Shown here: piece after piece, positions 9,954 through 19,452 of the stretch | Layout: each line of letters opens with the position of its first letter | How positions within the stretch are numbered: position 1 is the first letter of the stretch | Assembly: GCA_022565015.1 (NCBI GenBank) | Contig: JADFKI010000003.1 | Coordinates: forward strand, 1-34,868 | Direction of reading: 5' to 3' | Source of the DNA: Chloroflexota bacterium | GTDB lineage: Bacteria; Chloroflexota; Dehalococcoidia; Lucifugimonadales; JADFKI01 | DNA length: 34,868 bases | Made by a program: the position numbers and the translations under genes | Notes under the pieces: model-generated | The model's input: only the letters and a program-made list of their open reading frames with translations | What the model was told of the DNA's origin: nothing | Database searches by the model: none

Positions 9954-10978
9954 CAGTCGGTTACCCCCTCCCTGGTATTTTCTTCAGCTTTTGCGTCAAA
10001 TTCGCTTGACGCCTGCTTCTTGGCGGCGGCCCGTGCCCTGGCCGCGGCGACGCGATCTTCGGGCGTCATATCGCCCTTGGCTACCGGCGGGGCCTCCGCT
10101 GCGACATCACCAGACGCCTGGGCCTGCTTCTTGACGGCTGCCCGTGCTCTGGCTGCGGCGACGCGTTCTTCGGGCGACATATCGCTCTTTGCCTTCGCGG
10201 GCGCATCCGGCGGGGCCTCCGCTACGGCGTCATCGGCAGCCTGGGCTTGCTTCTTGGCCGCGGCCCGTGCCCTTGCCGCTGCGACGCGATCTTCGGGCGA
10301 CATATCGCCCTTAGCTACGGGCGGGTCCTCTGCAACGGCATCATCGGAAGCCTGGGCCCGCTTTTTAGCGGCGGCCCGTGCCCTGGCTGCGGCCAGGCGC
10401 TCCTCTTTGGTCATTTCGCTCGAGGGCTTGCCCTCGGCATCGGCGACGGCAGGCTTGGCCGCGGCAGGCCGTTTGGCCCCCGGCTTCGGCACGCCGCTGT
10501 TCTTCTCAGGCTGCGTCGGTTTCCAGCTCACTTTGTCCTGGTATTCCCGGCCCAGTTCGAGGAGGCGGTCGAGGTCGGCTCGGTTTCCGTTTCTTTCGTA
10601 CTTGCTCAGCTCGTGCTCGTGGCTCATCTCGATGGCGTCGAAGTTACAGACGTCGACGCAGATCCCGCACAGAATGCAGCGCCCGAGATTGATCTCGAAC
10701 GTCTCAATGATCTTGCGACGGCTGCTGGTGCCCTCTGCGGCCTTGGGATTGTCCGTCATCTCGGCGGACATGCATTGCGTAGGGCATTCGCGTATGCACA
10801 CCATGCAACCGGTGCAGTAGGGCTCCACGACCTCGTAGTCCCACGTCAGCGCGGGAAAGCCCATGAACCGGTCCTGCACGGGCTGACGCTTCTCCGGCTC
10901 GGGGTACTGGGCCGTCACCGGACGACGTAGCGCCGTGCGCAAAGTCAATATTAGTCCTTTCAGGAAACCTACCATCAA
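9953..10978 (-). CDS. nuoI: NADH-quinone oxidoreductase subunit I with long repetitive C-terminal extension
   Basis: Two 4Fe-4S motifs (CTGCMVCIRECPTQC; CILCGICVDVCNFDAI) followed by four copies of M(S/T)PE(D/E)RVAAARARAAAKKQAQA... Confidence 0.94.
   Translation of the reverse strand: MMVGFLKGLILTLRTALRRPVTAQYPEPEKRQPVQDRFMGFPALTWDYEVVEPYCTGCMVCIRECPTQCMSAEMTDNPKAAEGTSSRRKIIETFEINLGRCILCGICVDVCNFDAIEMSHEHELSKYERNGNRADLDRLLELGREYQDKVSWKPTQPEKNSGVPKPGAKRPAAAKPAVADAEGKPSSEMTKEERLAAARARAAAKKRAQASDDAVAEDPPVAKGDMSPEDRVAAARARAAAKKQAQAADDAVAEAPPDAPAKAKSDMSPEERVAAARARAAVKKQAQASGDVAAEAPPVAKGDMTPEDRVAAARARAAAKKQASSEFDAKAEENTREGVTD
9956..10414 (-). repeat. In-frame tandem repeats encoding four ~37-aa Ala/Arg/Lys-rich units at the NuoI C-terminus
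   Basis: MTKEERLAAARARAAAKKRAQASDD / MSPEDRVAAARARAAAKKQAQAADD / MSPEERVAAARARAAVKKQAQASGD / MTPEDRVAAARARAAAKKQASSEFD. Confidence 0.93.
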
Positions 10979-11101
10979 CGTAACCTTTTGACGTACCGAA
11001 ATGGTGCGTCAAGCCGATTTTCATTCTCCGTCACAAGCTGTATAAACCAGCAGGCCTCGGATAAAAAGCCATCCGAACGGAGAAGCTGTACCTTCTTTCA
11101 A

Positions 11102-12271
11102 TCACTCGCCACTTGCACTCGCTACTTGCCCCGCCTCGACGGGCGTGGAGGAAGCCGGTCTTCGCAGGCTGCCGGCAGAATACACGGTTACAGTGTGTCT
11201 TTCCAGGCTGGTACCCGGGTTGTTGACGATAATCCAAACGGTCCCGCCCAGAAACAGCAGTGACAGCAACGTGAGCGACCACAACGGCCAGCCGTAAAAG
11301 AGCACAACGGCCGTGATCACAATGTTCACAAACGAAAGCGGCACCAGCAGCTTCCAGCCAAAGGACATCAGCTGGTCTATGCGAAGCCTGGGGAAGGTGC
11401 CTCGTATCCAGAATATGCCCAGAACCACCATGTATGTCTTGGCGAGGAACCAGACCGCCGAAAGCGCCGTATGGGCCGCCCCGTCAAAGGGCATCTCGGG
11501 CCATCGCCAGCCACCCAGAAACAGCAGCACGGTCAGGGCCGCCACGGTGAAGGTGTTGATGTACTCGGCAAGGAAAAATACCGCCCAATGGGCTCCGCTG
11601 TACTCCACGAACACGCCCCCGACGACTTCGGATTCCGCGTGGTGGATGTCGAAGGGTGTACGCCCCAGCTCGGCCAGTGCGGCCGTGAAAAATATGAAGA
11701 GCCCCAGGGGCTGCACCAGGATGTATGCAACCTTCGCCTGCCCGTCTACGATCTCTCGCAGGTCCAGGGACTGCGCCAGCATGGCGATCGCCAGAATGGA
11801 CATGATGAACGGTATCTCGTAGCTGACCAGCTGCCCCGCGGCTCGAATCCCGCCGAGCATCGCGTACTTGTTAGCAGAGCTCCAGCCGGCCATCACCAGG
11901 CCCAGTACGGACAGCACGGATATGGCAATGATGTAGAACAGGCCAAGCTCCAGGTTGCCGAGCACCAGGTCGCGGGCTATCGGGAGAGTTACCCAGATGA
12001 GGAGCGCCGGAACGAACACGGCCAACGGAGCGAGCCAGTAGATGCGACGGTCCGCCCAGGAAGGCAGGATGTCCTCCTTAATGACGAGCTTCAGTGCGTC
12101 GGCGATGGGCTGGAGGGTACCATGGAAGCCGACTATCATTGGACCCATGCGCATCTGAATGCGGGCCAGGGTCTTTCTCTCCAGCCACGTCAGGATGAGA
12201 ACGGATATGGATAGAAAAACGAAAAGGCCGAGGGCCCCCAGGGCGACGTAGACTCCATTAATGACGCTCAA
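11102..12271 (-). CDS. nuoH: NADH-quinone oxidoreductase subunit H
   Basis: LTWLERKTLARIQMRMGPMIVGFHGTLQPIADALKLVIKEDILPSWAD; ELGRTPFDIHHAESEVVGGVFVEYSG. Confidence 0.96.
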   Translation of the reverse strand: MSVINGVYVALGALGLFVFLSISVLILTWLERKTLARIQMRMGPMIVGFHGTLQPIADALKLVIKEDILPSWADRRIYWLAPLAVFVPALLIWVTLPIARDLVLGNLELGLFYIIAISVLSVLGLVMAGWSSANKYAMLGGIRAAGQLVSYEIPFIMSILAIAMLAQSLDLREIVDGQAKVAYILVQPLGLFIFFTAALAELGRTPFDIHHAESEVVGGVFVEYSGAHWAVFFLAEYINTFTVAALTVLLFLGGWRWPEMPFDGAAHTALSAVWFLAKTYMVVLGIFWIRGTFPRLRIDQLMSFGWKLLVPLSFVNIVITAVVLFYGWPLWSLTLLSLLFLGGTVWIIVNNPGTSLERHTVTVYSAGSLRRPASSTPVEAGQVASASGE

Positions 12272-13392
12272 CGGTCCACCTCGCCGAGGACGATGTCGAT
12301 GGAGCCAAGGATCACAACGGCATCTGCCACGTACGCGTTGCGAAGCATGTGCTGAAGCGCCTGAAGGGTCGCGAAGGACGGAGCGCGTACCTTCACGCGA
12401 TAGGGCTTGTCAGACCCGTCGCTGACCAGGAATACGCCGAAGTCGCCGCGGGGAGACTCGGTGCGGACGTATACCTCGCCCTTCGGAGGCCGCGCGATTC
12501 TTCGTACTTTCGCCATGATGGGGCCGGGCTCGATCTGCTGCATGGCCTGTTCCAGGATGCTCATCGACTGACGCATCTCTTCGACGCGCACGAAATATCG
12601 GTCCCAGCAATCCCCGTAGGTACCGACTGGAATGCCGAATTCGAAGCGATCGTAGACCGAGTAAGGCTCGGACACGCGAACGTCGTCGAGGACTCCGCTG
12701 GCTCTGAGCGCGGGACCGGTCACGCCGAAATCCAGGGCGTCCGCACCGGTTATGGTGCCGATGCCCTTTGTCCTTGCCAGGAACATCTCGTTCTGGGATA
12801 GGAGCTCGTCGCACTCCTCGATGCCACGGTTGAGGTCTCCCATCAGCGTTCGCATTCGGTTTCCGAAGTCGTCCGGCAGGTCATCTTTGACGCCGCCGAC
12901 GCGGAAGTAGTTGTGCATCATGCGCGCGCCCGTGACCGCCTCGAACAGCTCCTGGATACGCTCGCGCTCGCGGAAGCCGTACAGCACGGGGGTCATGGCG
13001 CCAACGTCCAGGCCGTAGACTCCGTAGAAGAGCATGTGGCTGGCGATGCGGTTCAGCTCCAGCAGAATGACCCGGATGTACTCGGCGCGCTCCGGAATCT
13101 CCAGGCCCATCAGCTTTTCCACGGCCATGACGAATGCCAGTTCGCAGTTGAAGTTCGCCACGTAGTCCATGCGGTCGAAGAGCGTGACTATCTGGCTGTA
13201 CTGCTCGCCCTCGCAGAGCTTCTCCGAACCTCTGTGAAGGTAGCCGATGTGCGGTTCCGCCCTGGCGATGCGCTCCCCGTCAATCCAGATCACCAGACGA
13301 AATACGCCGTGGGTGCTGGGGTGTTGCGGCCCCATGTTCACCATCATGTCGATGGCGCCGGCGTGTTCGCTTTTTATTTCTTGTATCTGCAT
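12268..13392 (-). CDS. nuoD: NADH-quinone oxidoreductase subunit D
   Basis: MVNMGPQHPSTHGVFRLVIWIDGERIARAEPHIGYLHRGSEKLCE. Confidence 0.97.
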   Translation of the reverse strand: MQIQEIKSEHAGAIDMMVNMGPQHPSTHGVFRLVIWIDGERIARAEPHIGYLHRGSEKLCEGEQYSQIVTLFDRMDYVANFNCELAFVMAVEKLMGLEIPERAEYIRVILLELNRIASHMLFYGVYGLDVGAMTPVLYGFRERERIQELFEAVTGARMMHNYFRVGGVKDDLPDDFGNRMRTLMGDLNRGIEECDELLSQNEMFLARTKGIGTITGADALDFGVTGPALRASGVLDDVRVSEPYSVYDRFEFGIPVGTYGDCWDRYFVRVEEMRQSMSILEQAMQQIEPGPIMAKVRRIARPPKGEVYVRTESPRGDFGVFLVSDGSDKPYRVKVRAPSFATLQALQHMLRNAYVADAVVILGSIDIVLGEVDR

Positions 13393-13965
13393 TTATTTGC
13401 GGTTCTTAGACTGTTCTTCACGACTGCTATCAGCAGCCAAGCTGATCCCTGCTGCAAGTTGGAGTTGAAGAAACCTTCCCAGAGTTGTAGGCTCAACCGA
13501 CTGATTTTTCTTGTCCCGGATTCGCTGAACTGTCTCTCTTACGATATCGGAAAGTCTTAATATTTCAATTCTGTTGCCATCGATAGTCCGCTCCACGAAT
13601 TTCTCTGAAGAGCCGTAAGTCCTGGCACAGAAAATTGTGTAGACGAACTCTCTGGTTCCGAACTCTTCATTCACTTTATCAACAAGGCCCTTAGCCCAAT
13701 CATCTTGGAAAATCGGCTTGAAATAGTCTTGGGTGTCTTTTGCACCTTTTGTTTCTGAAGTTATCATCCAGTCAAAATTGATGCCCGACTGCCAGGATTT
13801 GCACTCCCCGACAATAACTTTGTGACTCTTCTGGTGTAATGCCAAGACATCGATATCTGACCCGCTCCCTTTTCCATCGTACTTACGATAGTTCACATTC
13901 AACTTTGTGAGGTAACCTTTCTCAGTCAGATAGTCAGCGACAATCTGCTCAAAAAGATCGGCCAT
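13393..13965 (-). CDS. Putative PD-(D/E)XK-fold nuclease / restriction-endonuclease-like protein inserted between nuoC and nuoD
   Basis: GSGSDIDVLALHQKSHKVIVGECKSW resembles the D-x(n)-ExK core of restriction-like nucleases; stop codon abuts the nuoD ATG. Confidence 0.65.
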   Translation of the reverse strand: MADLFEQIVADYLTEKGYLTKLNVNYRKYDGKGSGSDIDVLALHQKSHKVIVGECKSWQSGINFDWMITSETKGAKDTQDYFKPIFQDDWAKGLVDKVNEEFGTREFVYTIFCARTYGSSEKFVERTIDGNRIEILRLSDIVRETVQRIRDKKNQSVEPTTLGRFLQLQLAAGISLAADSSREEQSKNRK

Positions 13966-14048
13966 TACGCTCCCCTATTGTCAGATCGCTATAACCACAC
14001 TCTAAAGGACCGCTCCCTGGGCCGAATGCGCGCAAAAGTGCCAAAAAA

Positions 14049-14600
14049 TCACCACTCTTCGTAATCGTGGAACGGGAAGCTCTTGAGCCCCGGATGGCCC
14101 TCGAAGCCTTCGTAGAGCAGCAACGGGGCCAGGTTGGGATGGCCTTCGAAGACCACCCCGAACAGGTCGTGGCCCTCGCGCTCGAACCAGTCGGCGCCCC
14201 GCCATACGGACACTATCGAGGGAACGTATGGCTCCTCAGGGGACACGCTCGTCTTGATTACCAGGCGGTGCCTCTTCTCCAGGGAAAAGAGGTGGTAATT
14301 GACTTCCAGCCGCTCCACGTAGTCCACGACGGAGAGGCAGCGAAGGTAGTCCATCGCCAGTCGGGGGTCTTCCTTGGCCGTCCGACAAACGCCTGGGACA
14401 TCGGCCGGCTTCACGTTTACGGTGACCTCATCTACGACGGCGCCGACCTCGATTTCGAAGTCTCCGAAGACATCGGGAAGCAGGTCTGAAAGCGCCTGCT
14501 CCCTGTCACCGAGGGCCACGGGAGCCGTGGGCGCCTCGGGCTCGCGACGTTCACGACGAGGGCGCTCTTCGGCTGGGCTGTCTTGTGATGGTGTCGTCAT
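14049..14600 (-). CDS. nuoC: NADH-quinone oxidoreductase subunit C
   Basis: YHLFSLEKRHRLVIKTSVSPEEPYVPSIVSVWRGADWFEREGHDLFGVVFEGHPNL. Confidence 0.95.
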   Translation of the reverse strand: MTTPSQDSPAEERPRRERREPEAPTAPVALGDREQALSDLLPDVFGDFEIEVGAVVDEVTVNVKPADVPGVCRTAKEDPRLAMDYLRCLSVVDYVERLEVNYHLFSLEKRHRLVIKTSVSPEEPYVPSIVSVWRGADWFEREGHDLFGVVFEGHPNLAPLLLYEGFEGHPGLKSFPFHDYEEW

Positions 14601-14630
14601 ATGGCTAGTTAGCGATTTCCCGATTGAAGA

Positions 14631-15173
14631 TTAGGAAGATGCGGCGACCCGACGTTTCGCGTCCAGCTGAATCTTCTCCTGAAGCTGGAGAAGGCCGTAC
14701 ATTAGGGCCTCCGGTCGAGGCGGGCACCCCGGCACGTAGACATCCACGGGAATGAGGTGGTCTACGCCCATGACCACCGAATATGACCGGTAGTAGGGCC
14801 CGCCGTTGGTGGCGCAGCTTCCCATCGCAACCACCCATTTCGGGTCGGGCATCTGTTCGTAAAGAAGCTTGATGGGATCGGCCATCTTCTTGACGACCGT
14901 CCCCGCCACGATCATCACGTCCGCCTGCCTCGGCGAGGGCCACGTCACGATGCCGAATCGGTCGAGGTCGTGGTGGGACATGTATGTGCTCATCATCTCT
15001 ATCGCGCAGCACGCGAGGCCGAACGACAGCGTCCACAGGGATGACTTTCTGGCCAGTGCGAAAAGCTCGTCGGACTTGGCGGTCACGGCATTGGGCAGCA
15101 CGCGCTGGAATAGACTCTCCGCGGGGCTGTTGCCCTTGTCGGGCTCGTACCCCATGCCGAGGTTCATCTCCAC
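14631..15173 (-). CDS. nuoB: NADH-quinone oxidoreductase subunit B
   Basis: [62 protein letters not shown]. Confidence 0.97.
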   Translation of the reverse strand: MEMNLGMGYEPDKGNSPAESLFQRVLPNAVTAKSDELFALARKSSLWTLSFGLACCAIEMMSTYMSHHDLDRFGIVTWPSPRQADVMIVAGTVVKKMADPIKLLYEQMPDPKWVVAMGSCATNGGPYYRSYSVVMGVDHLIPVDVYVPGCPPRPEALMYGLLQLQEKIQLDAKRRVAASS

Positions 15174-15532
15174 TGCAGCACCCCCTTTTTCCAGGCGTAC
15201 AGTACGCCGAACATGAGTATGCCGATGAATATCAGCATCTCGTAGAACACGGCGGGGGTGGACTTGAGGAAGACGAGGGCCCAGGGGAAGAGAAAAACGG
15301 CTTCAACGTCGAAGATGAGGAACAGGATTGCGAACACGTAGTAGCGAATCTGAATCTGCGACCAGCGATAGGGCTCCGGTACGATGCCACACTCGTAAGG
15401 GATATCCTTCATCGCGGAGGGCCGCTTAGGCGCCAGCATGTAGGAAGTCATGAACATTCCCAGGATGGCTGCTATACCAACGGCGCCGACAATGATAACG
15501 GCGGTCCAGTTAAAGGCAAAACCTTCGGGCAA
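15164..15532 (-). CDS. nuoA: NADH-quinone oxidoreductase subunit A
   Basis: [45 protein letters not shown]. Confidence 0.95.
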   Translation of the reverse strand: MPEGFAFNWTAVIIVGAVGIAAILGMFMTSYMLAPKRPSAMKDIPYECGIVPEPYRWSQIQIRYYVFAILFLIFDVEAVFLFPWALVFLKSTPAVFYEMLIFIGILMFGVLYAWKKGVLQWR

Positions 15533-15565
15533 CCCTTCACCTCGCGCTTTACGGCCTCTCAGTTA

Positions 15566-15594
15566 AGTCTAGCATCGGCTTGAAAAACTTTCAA
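15566..15594 (-). promoter_or_regulatory. Putative sigma70-type promoter of the nuo operon
   Basis: On the minus strand TTGAAA-17 nt-TAGACT, upstream of nuoA. Confidence 0.4.
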
Positions 15595-15640
15595 CGAAAG
15601 CGAGGGTTGCCTTGCTTCAGTTATCTTGAACGCCTACGTC

Positions 15641-15680
15641 GGCTTCTCTGCCATCACCAGCCCTAGCTGCGTGGGCAGCG
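15641..15680. repeat. 40-bp direct repeat, copy 1: relic of the methyltransferase 3' end
   Basis: ggcttctctgccatcaccagccctagctgcgtgggcagcg matches 17231-17270 with one mismatch; minus strand still reads LPTQLGLVMAEKPT-stop. Confidence 0.9.
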
Positions 15681-15686
15681 AGTCTG

Positions 15687-17009
15687 TCACTGGCCTAATA
15701 GAGTCGATTCCCACGAAAATTCCATTTTGAAAGTGTTGTTATCTTCGTTTGATTCAGCGACCACGTTGCCAGGGTCTATAACGACTTTCAAGGTATGACG
15801 TCCCGGCGTGACATTTATTACACCATAAATCCCGTCCCATTCGGACAACACGCCACGGAAGCCCGCTCGCATTCCTCGCCAACGGCGAATATCCACCAGG
15901 GTCTCATCAAGATAGAGATAGACGGGTATAAACACGGTATCTGGGATATCGAATTCGCTGATGTTTCCAAAACTGTAGCTGATGTAGGTCGGTATGTTCA
16001 CCGCTAAATTTGAATTGCTCGTGCTTTCTGCTACGGATGAAGCAAAAATCGGCCCGCTCCATCCGCTGGGAGTAAATTGCGCCAGATCAGGGAGATCGGT
16101 CTGGCCGATTGGCTCTACCTGGACAGCGACATCGGGCTGGAGCCATGTGAACGTCTGCTCGTACACATTGTCGTCCTCATTTGTTTCTGGGACCAGATCA
16201 GTAGAGTCTACGACTAACTTGAGAGTATGTTCGCCTGGTTCGATATTCACGACATTTGGCAGCCCCGCCCAGCTGTCAATGTTGAAAAAATACCCGGACG
16301 ACATACCGGAGTCATTAAAGATTCGTGCGACCAAGATTTCGTCAAAGTAGAGGTCTATATAGAACTGCCAATTAATTGTGTAGGGTCCTTCGTTCGTGAC
16401 TGCAAAGCTAACATAAGTATCGCCGCCCACTGATAATTCGGTGTTGAGATGCCTTCCATAGAAGCTGGTGACACGCTTGTTCGATACCACAATAACGCTC
16501 TCCCAATCGAGGGGCTTGCCGGGTACCAAATTGCCGGTAGGGGGACGAGTGGGGGTCGGCTCAAGCGTGGGCACGGGAATCGGACTAGGAGTCGGAGTTG
16601 GGCTTGGAGCGGGAGTCGCGGTACTCGTCGCAGTCGGTGAATTGACTTGTGTAGGAGTCGGGATTGGGACTTCGGTGGCCGTGGCGGTTAACGTAGCCAC
16701 AGCTGGTGGAATTGGGGTCGATGTACTGGTCGCTGTCGGACTGGATGTTTTCGTAGGTGTAGGAACTAATGTTGACGTGGAAGTGGGGATCGCAGTCTGG
16801 GTCGGAGAGGGAGAGAATGTAGGAGCGGGGGTGTCAGTCGGTAACTCAACTGCCTCTGGAGTCTGTGTCGCCGTGGGTAATGACTGGACAGAAGTCACGA
16901 TAGGAGCCGAGGGCGTTGAGTTTAAGGCAGGAGGCCTGGTCGTTCCCACGCAGGCAGTTAGTATCATCGTTACTGCTCCTGCAAGAATTAACGCACCCCG
17001 GGGAATCAT
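15687..17009 (-). CDS. Predicted lipoprotein: Pro/Thr/Ser-rich linker followed by two CARDB-like domains
   Basis: Signal peptide with lipobox (LTACVGT), ~130-aa PT-rich stretch, then two similar modules ending in (I/V)xPGxHTLKxVxDxxxxVxExxEDxN. Confidence 0.8.
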   Translation of the reverse strand: MIPRGALILAGAVTMILTACVGTTRPPALNSTPSAPIVTSVQSLPTATQTPEAVELPTDTPAPTFSPSPTQTAIPTSTSTLVPTPTKTSSPTATSTSTPIPPAVATLTATATEVPIPTPTQVNSPTATSTATPAPSPTPTPSPIPVPTLEPTPTRPPTGNLVPGKPLDWESVIVVSNKRVTSFYGRHLNTELSVGGDTYVSFAVTNEGPYTINWQFYIDLYFDEILVARIFNDSGMSSGYFFNIDSWAGLPNVVNIEPGEHTLKLVVDSTDLVPETNEDDNVYEQTFTWLQPDVAVQVEPIGQTDLPDLAQFTPSGWSGPIFASSVAESTSNSNLAVNIPTYISYSFGNISEFDIPDTVFIPVYLYLDETLVDIRRWRGMRAGFRGVLSEWDGIYGVINVTPGRHTLKVVIDPGNVVAESNEDNNTFKMEFSWESTLLGQ

Positions 17010-17223
17010 GTCTCATTGCCTATATTTTCAGCTCATTGGCTCTCGGTATGGACTAAACAAGATATATTTGTTAGCGATCTACTAAATTTGGGCATGTGAT
17101 AGTATAGTCCAGCGATTATTTGCTGTCAATTACAGCTGTGCAAATACACACTATGCGTACTCGTTGAACTCGTATACCCACATATGTTGAGCCGAATTCG
17201 AGGAGTATCAAAGAGACGCGCGA

Positions 17224-18246
17224 TTACACAGGCTTCTCCGCCATCACCAGCCCTAGCTGCGTGGGCAGCGGGACTATCTTCGTGTTGATGAAGCCGGCGT
17301 CCTTGAGCCAGCCGACGACCTCCTCCCCTTCCCTATCGCCCGCTCCGGGGTCGAAGGCCACCATCACGTACAGGTGCTCCAGCGTGTCCAACCTGCTGCG
17401 CGCCTCATCGTCCTCCAGGCGCATGTAGTCCTGCACGATCACGATGCCGCCGGGGGCCATGATGTCGTGGGCCAGCTCGAGCAGGCGGCGGCAGTCCTCG
17501 TCGGGCTTGATCAAGATGACGCCTGATATGAGCACCACGTCGTACGGCCCACCCAGCTCCAACTCGAAGAAATCTCCCTCCAAGAAGCTGATGCGGCCCT
17601 GAAGGTCGTGGTCTTCGACGATGCCGCGGGCCAATGCCACGGGCTCCTTCTGGTCGACTACGATGGACTCCAGCTCCGCGTACGCTTCGCAGAGCGCTAT
17701 GCTGTAGCTCGCCGCGCCGCCTCCCAGGTCTATCATGCGGCGCTTATCGGTCAGGTCCACGTTGTCGACCAACAGCCGGCCCTGCCCCGTCATGGCGCGA
17801 TTGTGCTGCCCGAGCATGTAGTTGGTCCAATACGTCGGGGCGTCGACGAACCCCGTCTCGAAGGGTAGTTTTGTGTCTCCCGCGCGTATGATCTCGTCCA
17901 GGCGCCCCCACGAGGCCCAGGTGTTGGTGTGATGCAGGGCGTGGTCGCCTACATAGCCTGCCTTGCCCCTGACGAGATGCTCCGCGGCGACGGGGGTGTT
18001 GGCGTAAAGGTCGCCCCGCTTTTCGACGAGACCCAGCACGACGCATGTGTCCAGGAATGCGTGGACGTACTTTGCGTCGGCTCCGATTTTTACGGACAGG
18101 GCCTCCGGACTGAGCGGGCCGTCCTCCAGGTTGTTGAAGGCGTCGAGCTTGATTCCCGCCCTCAAGATCGCCGAGTACCAGAAGCTACGAGCGATTTCCC
18201 GAATATGCTCCGGGTCTGGTACGGCGGGATGAGAGTCTGAGGCCAT
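17224..18246 (-). CDS. SAM-dependent methyltransferase (O-methyltransferase/Methyltransf_2-like with N-terminal dimerisation domain)
   Basis: RMIDLGGGAASYSIALCEAY, GPYDVVLISGVIL, MAPGGIVIVQDYM. Start placed at MASDSH (18246) after a GGGAGAA-type RBS rather than 18273. Confidence 0.88.
   Translation of the reverse strand: MASDSHPAVPDPEHIREIARSFWYSAILRAGIKLDAFNNLEDGPLSPEALSVKIGADAKYVHAFLDTCVVLGLVEKRGDLYANTPVAAEHLVRGKAGYVGDHALHHTNTWASWGRLDEIIRAGDTKLPFETGFVDAPTYWTNYMLGQHNRAMTGQGRLLVDNVDLTDKRRMIDLGGGAASYSIALCEAYAELESIVVDQKEPVALARGIVEDHDLQGRISFLEGDFFELELGGPYDVVLISGVILIKPDEDCRRLLELAHDIMAPGGIVIVQDYMRLEDDEARSRLDTLEHLYVMVAFDPGAGDREGEEVVGWLKDAGFINTKIVPLPTQLGLVMAEKPV
17231..17270. repeat. 40-bp direct repeat, copy 2 (inside the intact methyltransferase 3' end)
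   Basis: ggcttctccgccatcaccagccctagctgcgtgggcagcg; one mismatch to 15641-15680. Confidence 0.9.
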
Positions 18247-18288
18247 TTTTTTCTCCCTAATACGATTGCGCAAGAAACCTCCGGGACA

Positions 18289-19293
18289 TTAATGCCCAAA
18301 GTAGCGGGCCAGCTCGTCCCTCTCGAATGTCGGCAGACCGACAACGCCTTTGGCTGTCCGAAGCTTCAGCCCTTCCTCTTTGGGGGTGATCTGTCCGATT
18401 TCGTAGGCTGGAATGCCTTCAGAGGCGAGGGCGTCCACGAGTCTCCGAGCCTCCGTTTGCGGAAGGGTGGCAAGCAGCGCTCCGGAGCCTATGAGGCCGA
18501 AGGGGTCGAGGCCCAGGGCATCGCATATTTTTCGACACTCGGGCAGAATCGGTATTCGCTCCATATCGATCATCAAGCCTACGTCCGCTCCCACCGCCAT
18601 TTCGAGAAGACCCGTGGCAAGTCCGCCCTCCGTGGGGTCGTGCATCGAGTGTATCTGCGTCGCGGCACAGGCGATCGATGCGGCCTTGACCACGCTTATG
18701 CCGGGAGTGAACAGATAGTCCTTTGCCTTTTCAATGGAATCATCCGAGACTCCTCGCTCCCGAAGCTCGTCGGGGACCTCCCGCGCCAGGAGGGATGTGC
18801 CCTCGATGGCGATGCCCTGAGTGAGCACGATGCTGTCGCCGGGCCTTGCGCCGGAGGTGAGCACGACCTTGTCTTTGTCGACCTCGCCCAGCATGGCTCC
18901 CACCGCTATGGGACGCGGCACATCGTAGGTGACTTCGGTGTGACCTCCGACCAGCGCGATGTTCATGGCATTACAGGCGTCGAGTAGCTGGTCGAATATG
19001 TCATGCACCATTTCGGGCAGAGTTCCCTCGGGCAGTAGCAGCGTCACCATCAGCCACTTGGGCGTGGCGCCCATTACGGCCAGATCGTTTGCGTTGACCT
19101 GTACGACGTACCAGCCGATGAGGTCTGTGGCGAATGTAATCGGGTCCGTCTTGGCGACCAGGTACCTGTCGCCAAAGTCTATGAGGGCCGCGTCTTCCCC
19201 GGCCTTTGGACCGAGGATTACGCGGGGGTCCTTGATGTCGATCTTGCCCAGTAGCCTGCTCAGAAGCTCAAGGGGCAGCTTGCCTGCTTGCAT
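18289..19293 (-). CDS. AIR synthase-related / HypE-like protein
   Basis: GPKAGEDAALIDFGDRYLVAKTDPIT, QVNANDLAVMGATPKWLMVTLLLPE, LVGGHTEVT, MHDPTEGGLATGLLEMA. Confidence 0.88.
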   Translation of the reverse strand: MQAGKLPLELLSRLLGKIDIKDPRVILGPKAGEDAALIDFGDRYLVAKTDPITFATDLIGWYVVQVNANDLAVMGATPKWLMVTLLLPEGTLPEMVHDIFDQLLDACNAMNIALVGGHTEVTYDVPRPIAVGAMLGEVDKDKVVLTSGARPGDSIVLTQGIAIEGTSLLAREVPDELRERGVSDDSIEKAKDYLFTPGISVVKAASIACAATQIHSMHDPTEGGLATGLLEMAVGADVGLMIDMERIPILPECRKICDALGLDPFGLIGSGALLATLPQTEARRLVDALASEGIPAYEIGQITPKEEGLKLRTAKGVVGLPTFERDELARYFGH

Positions 19294-19452
19294 TTATCTT
19301 GAAACGGCCTACATTGGATTTTCCCTGGATGCTATCATAAGCTGGTGCGGCGCCGCATGTCTTGCCCCCAGGGAGAGAGGCATTGTGATACCGGCACGAG
19401 CTAAAACTTACTCCTGGAAAGAACATCTGTCCTCTTTGACTTACTTGAAAAA

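Noticed and set aside
10020-10820. 266-aa Ala-rich ORF on the plus strand
   Set aside because: Antisense of the NuoI repeat tract; the repeats explain the open frame.
16468-17085. 205-aa Gly/Val-repeat ORF on the plus strand
   Set aside because: Antisense reading of the Pro/Thr-rich linker of the lipoprotein; the GVGVGVG pattern is a by-product of that codon repeat.
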